Assembly: GCA_900317885.1 (NCBI GenBank)
Contig: ONIM01000009.1
Span: forward strand, 1 to 35,566
Direction of reading: 5' to 3'
Source of the DNA: an uncultured Bacteroidales bacterium
Lineage (GTDB): Bacteria; Bacteroidota; Bacteroidia; Bacteroidales; Paludibacteraceae
DNA length: 35,566 nt
The translations under genes and the position numbers were made by a program. Below are positions 34,401 to 35,566 of this stretch, piece after piece (the stretch's first letter is position 1; the number at the start of each line of letters is the position of its first letter). Under the pieces are notes generated by a model. It was not told the DNA's origin and made no database searches. It saw only the letters and a list, made by a program, of their open reading frames with translations.

Positions 34401-35466
34401 CGACGGCGGACAGACCTGGAAGAGCAAGAATATCCTCGATAAATGGCAGAACACCAACCCTGCAGGCAAGCAGCTCCGTGACATCCCGGCTACAGGCACA
34501 CGCGTTCGTTACAGCCTCGCTCCGTATGCCGGCAAGAATATCCGCATCGGTCTTTACCGTGAGGCGAAATCGACCGTCAATACCGGTATCGCCATCCATG
34601 TGGATAACATCCGTCTGGCGTACTTCGACAAAGAGGTGGAATACGCTTCGGCTTGTCAGTACGAGGATGTCAAGATCGGTGATATCGTCCTCTCGGGCGA
34701 TGATACCGAGCCGGGTATCCACGCTTATCCGCAGCCGGTTTATGTATCTGACGCCGAGGCGAAAGCCGGTAAACGCGATAGCGTCTTCCAGCTCGAGATT
34801 GAGGTCTTCCCGGCTCAGGAGGTTACCTTCAATGATACTATCTGCGAAGGCGAGACTTATACCGGACACGACTTCCTGCCGAAAACTACCGGTGGTACTT
34901 ACCGCCGCAAGCTGCACTCGGCTGTTCATGGTTGCGATAGTATCGTCACGCTGAACCTCTGTATGCATGCGCGTCGCTACGCGGAGGATCTCGAGGTGGC
35001 GATCTGCCCGGGCGAACCCTACTCATGGCATGGACATGATTACAACCGCGCAGGTATCTACCGCGATACGACGATCTCATCCGTAGGATGCGATAGTATC
35101 GAGACGCTTATCATCTCCTACGCCGAGGCGGAGCAGACGATCTATGCCGAGTCGCATATCGAGATTGACGATCTGCCGTTCACCTATAATGATCCGGCGC
35201 ATCCGTATATCGCTATCCAGACGCCTATCTCCTATCCGGAAGGTACGCCGGCGGGTACGTATATCGATACCGCTTATGTGCAAGGTGCGCAGTGTGCCGC
35301 TATGCTTATACATACCCTCGTCATCACCGATCCGCAGGGACTGGAGACGATTGAAGGTGCAAACGGCACGCCGAGAAAGGTGCTCTACCGCGATAACATG
35401 TATATCATTCTCGACGATGAATGGTATAATGCGTCCGGTCAGAAAGTGGCGGACCCACGACTCTAA
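25483..35466 (+). CDS. Giant secreted protein with about eleven alternating jelly-roll and Fn3-like modules
   Basis: The 3327-residue protein has a signal peptide (MKKHLLMFLAAVMATTMSLNA). About eleven units of about 260-320 residues follow, beginning near residues 20, 298, 577, 853, 1114, 1388, 1665, 1925, 2220, 2543 and 2853. Each unit starts with an F.D/E.FE beta-sandwich module of the choice-of-anchor-J/MAM-like kind (GCWQ, KAL.LYS, VGTM.DP.D..TFV..DTV, YLDDV). In units 1-10 an Fn3-like domain follows (T..SA.I.W...W.LL....; L.P...YYVYVRA.C). After unit 11 come two CDSI repeats (about 3115-3160 and 3168-3217). A short C-terminal end (VLYRDNMYIILDDEWYNASGQKV) resembles tails of other Bacteroidales exported proteins. 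It is probably exported by type IX secretion and acts in adhesion; that role is inferred. Confidence 0.9.
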   Translation: MKKHLLMFLAAVMATTMSLNARTVLIDEGFENGIQESVWTQVFVSGEMPWGIESVEENLMWPSTVKEGTHRAFLRNNTGETQGYKTRLVSQVMNLSPARVYLPSLSFWFANPKWGADRDSLRVLYRTSSYSPWKTMAELTSEGSDWQYVKLSLPEVGSTYQIAFEGTDNLGRGIVLDDIKLQSAPDCTIPMDITVFNKGAGKVNIAWQASWDANAFEVIVSKDTIEPDRIEEIEAETPEKIAYHSQVSGNVQNCDVSLVSGEFYLVYIRSICDDEMSAWSSEATEEGPFGFRVRMTKQVPFTERFNYATGVVRDEDWSWGGNTGNTNPYVNSSTKGNARAYYSPDTTAAVIFSGGATNSPSTFIPADRYVYMATPALTDSTNDDFHINQLQVHFWSTVYTNTGRQNGRGIIVGVMDDPDDVTTFQPVDTVTVWGNKTFQENIVDLGSYQGTGSYVAFVSRFDRQNLFYMDNLTIEYRKDVNKVTEVSVNPRDTYADITWKGSAASFDVLITNAEVNPNNPAQEAIVDQATVTTNHYQCDQLEANHSWNRPYYVYVKAAGMDWSYRYPFVTVAPMREIPYTFDFEASTTTKYTIPGITGQFAEGLGIFGNSGSYPAVSVSSANSYGGSGHLFLSKRGGTDAWITLPMVADLSAVQVKFYLSGSATFDQAHATIGVMSNPMDINTFVPVSHFMLNATGYTRCYANFENYSGPEGVIAIMWDDVKKMSENTINYIDEITVEELSDCVPPTNIELQIEPDSVTVGWEISQADEWELFLSRVAIKESDRVHKTKEQIAAMAGVVVAQTLNWSDMSTKPQFGFGGLTPHANYYLYVRATCDTEWWSETTFATPCRDEAFPFKEMFENYNLNGTSAGCWQLADYLGVGYPMIYNTGTSSSTNKALNLYSSGTTHRSIAILPTVEGNLSDMLLSFDVRTYSSGSGIVIVGTMEDIEDQNTFVPFDTVSVDGTTFKKARFILSNYHLAYNQIAITSGLGKLMMNSDVLIDNVELKDPSCIEPYDFHQSSYAPHDISLTWSGVTDNDTWQVKVLTSNVATIAIKNNTYNHALAIVDDTLVVGKSFQLGGLNAQSTYYVYVRGLCGDSTWVNTPALTSCELLDPTKPNKETFDSYPSGTGSVPNCWYSGNSNPAATSSYLPYIYSSSSYASSGIQTFRMYGYASYDYTPAYIASPEIKCDSLTQIMVTFNMYSSSSYQWLIGTMSDPYDLSTFVVIDSINGTSQSVQYSYDLSEYEGVIPSTAKYIAWRTPYGSTATAYLDDVSFVSVACPLTKPGISELTGSSVRISSGLRTDNDWILLITNQKVSEDDLADEDYRVPESWIVYRDTIDKRSKEVFGLQGQTKYYVATTTLCDDTKAPWSTLSFMTPCVARTPDALGTITFAEEDGFETGSGGEMPCWTVGSKTQGASASYIPYIENTSSTMHNGKNYLKLYDNVTSSSNYVGAYAIMPELEVDSINKYQVTFWGRSYNSSSYNNQVIVGVVTDPSDLNTFVAVDTLNLSKSTWDPYSVGFENYMGDYMGEMGRNIMFLSDFGRTNYAYISEVSVELIPKCRSISSFTVDSVGENAAVISWKGYQDSYRLLLANRALEESEKKSYRYLLDSIVDHSDNIRITGLQPNANYYVYAQGVCEDGDSTAISVTYASFRTTCPTVGGAPLPFFDDFEGYEKGEPQPGCWQILCTGSRSMTYHVVTENTNSGTKAIDVWSTSSNGCYIVLPKVDADLANLRLTFDACSWGGSSATKMYVGVMADVNDVTTFVLLKTFDVAETAAYTHCSMDLSEYELPYDNLVITSGIPNVTQNTYDNYLDNVGLEYLATCNAPRLRFVGSSFNTATIALSPARVEDAQWQLVVIDEATYATIGDINQYLNNAQKIDVNSTNVELTGLESATSYYIFARAICSAEDISTWTRNPMKFSTQYYFAEDYFFGFEKNGELWERSPYSESDNYYLHPALKSGRDSVGTDIQSYMYYPHSRENTEELWCARTGTGAMLLHADGNTYGGYVIFPSLGEPKERSFSFKVRPGYIDGDSKLPKHTFPAQFEVGTIDKERGFETYQTLATLHLDKLNATTKATNRNNQLFSSYSLDLDSATVATKQLVFYLPKQTGDTANIFFDDVALDASKGFSLVSLKKVQADGVSALVEWNAIGGPWNLYITTAAGVAVAQYTNLTTTSQLVENLNPQTDYIARLEAVTPQSGYVTTDKLAFHTLCLALEPDAQHSFVWNFDNPNDWEKNDILAGEAADSLYFKPACFTVGKTYETPVNGFQWLIQRKGYEAAGPMTGYNASAHVEVGRNDSHALRICTAMNTANAYFNSYIVLPELNTNLDTMMIEFYGRCFTNFDESYPTASARGKITATAWLGSAYSQSLVVGTLTDPADFSTLQVIDTVTYTHTNLTTNTNVNNDPDGLRYWEQMRLPLTGAQGKYIVLFQPAPGLFYLDDLSVKPIGNTMFAPTGTRVMDVTANTADIAWNTRYPELPAVVVLYGPTGQELFRDTISGTQYQLTNLQPGMNYQWIVYQLKENEASPASKPFAFVTDCAPIAPEFFAGFEPREGWAAINGQPAYTQNLCWYYGDAVQGEWKSSTYDPYNQANTNDFSYSYSGEHALVMRASYSSRAAATYQPYVALPQMDVQAYDTLQVRFMMRPAFVSAANDSVLQSFTGSAYSKSIIVGTMTDPANAATFVPIDTVTYDGTLSPANEANAANNFLFQDCHVELRGATGPYIALMTSFYAKGSSAQKTGDYVWIDDLSFERISECKDPTGLQALTIGSVYADLAWNGIDSAGSYLLQVSTDPYFADEEAFVFNEAVSSNSYRVDHLQPQTTYVWRVQAICGERWGESAFSQKATFKTSRSPYFLEECTTNLNANEWTFSKTHADIIVDSTGVITRGVDNWGFTRTTNSYGLEGSHYMAQGYSADFHWLITPNFFLPENDSVHFSMDLALTACNTAHLATSNAVTDNDMKDDFFFMIIISDDGGQTWKSKNILDKWQNTNPAGKQLRDIPATGTRVRYSLAPYAGKNIRIGLYREAKSTVNTGIAIHVDNIRLAYFDKEVEYASACQYEDVKIGDIVLSGDDTEPGIHAYPQPVYVSDAEAKAGKRDSVFQLEIEVFPAQEVTFNDTICEGETYTGHDFLPKTTGGTYRRKLHSAVHGCDSIVTLNLCMHARRYAEDLEVAICPGEPYSWHGHDYNRAGIYRDTTISSVGCDSIETLIISYAEAEQTIYAESHIEIDDLPFTYNDPAHPYIAIQTPISYPEGTPAGTYIDTAYVQGAQCAAMLIHTLVITDPQGLETIEGANGTPRKVLYRDNMYIILDDEWYNASGQKVADPRL

Positions 35467-35535
35467 ATGTCTTATACTGAAATAGGTTTACTCATAAAAC
35501 GAATAAAAAGTGTCAAATTTTAAGATTTTAGTTTT

Positions 35536-35566
35536 ATGAAGCGAACACTAAATCATTATTCTCGAT
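35536..35566 (+). CDS. Possible start of the next gene, cut by the window edge
   Basis: ATG at 35536 opens a frame (MKRTLNHYSR) that continues past the last base. Only ten codons are visible and no convincing promoter precedes it, so this is a weak call. The 69 bases between it and the giant gene are AT-rich and show no terminator hairpin that I can recognise. Confidence 0.3.
   Translation, partial: MKRTLNHYSR

Noticed and set aside
32569-34968. 799-codon open frame on the minus strand
   Set aside because: It lies entirely opposite the giant secreted-protein gene. Its translation is rich in Arg, Ile and Glu with no motif. It is open because of the codon bias of the real gene.
35467-35523. 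18-codon open frame immediately after the giant gene
   Set aside because: Very short, no promoter and no similarity to its surroundings. Not called a gene.
1-35566. CRISPR array, insertion sequence, integrase or rRNA
   Set aside because: None seen. There are no regularly spaced repeats, no transposase or recombinase motifs, and no rRNA-like sequence on reading both strands.

Overview
The window looks like a Bacteroidota chromosome, most likely order Bacteroidales. Almost every transcription unit is preceded by a Bacteroidetes-type promoter (TTG, about 20 nt, then TAnnTTTG), and Shine-Dalgarno sequences are essentially absent. The window also carries a GldJ-like type IX secretion lipoprotein, a folP-cdaA pair and a giant secreted protein of alternating adhesion-type modules. 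Species cannot be fixed from the sequence alone. Housekeeping genes are fairly GC-rich (39 of 60 bases at 1381-1440, counted by hand), whereas part of the left half is very AT-rich (14 G/C of 60 at 6241-6300).

Layout. (1) 1-933: two short related proteins of unknown function flank what looks like a frameshifted third small gene; a terminator follows. (2) 1041-1493: dtd, D-aminoacyl-tRNA deacylase. (3) 1488-13259: an island of sixteen genes bounded by two identical 72-bp direct repeats exactly 11,700 bp apart. Each repeat holds a hairpin and a complete promoter. The island carries four promoter-led units: a PH-like protein plus an unknown protein; a tight seven-gene unit (two DnaJ-type zinc-finger paralogues, a Sel1-repeat/CbbX-type AAA+ ATPase, three unknown proteins including a Gly/Ala-rich membrane protein, and an HExxH metallopeptidase); a YkvA-like membrane protein, a YbjN-like protein and two unknowns; and a metallophosphoesterase, a Cys-dependent phosphatase and a WG-repeat membrane protein. 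No integrase or transposase is visible. This island is the best candidate for an undescribed system. (4) 13278-18104: MFS transporter, thymidine kinase, PriA and a short-form uridine-kinase-like protein, closely packed. (5) 18199-18272: tRNA with anticodon CAU. (6) 18307-20382: metG on the minus strand. (7) 20549-21622: outer-membrane protein, convergent with and overlapping cdaA; folP lies upstream of cdaA. (8) 23269-25272: gldJ-like gene and gcvH. (9) 25483-35466: a 3327-residue secreted modular protein. A further gene may begin at 35536.

How the genes fit together. The right half is ordinary chromosome: translation (dtd, metG, tRNA), nucleotide salvage and replication (tdk, priA, kinase), folate, c-di-AMP, glycine cleavage, and secretion with a plausible secreted client. 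The left-half island reads as an intracellular multi-protein machine. An AAA+ remodeller is co-transcribed with zinc-finger adaptor-like proteins, a membrane protein and a peptidase, with phosphatases and sensory-type small domains alongside. Its function is unknown. The flanking repeats suggest gain or loss as one block, leaving dtd and the MFS gene sharing a single copy of the repeat.
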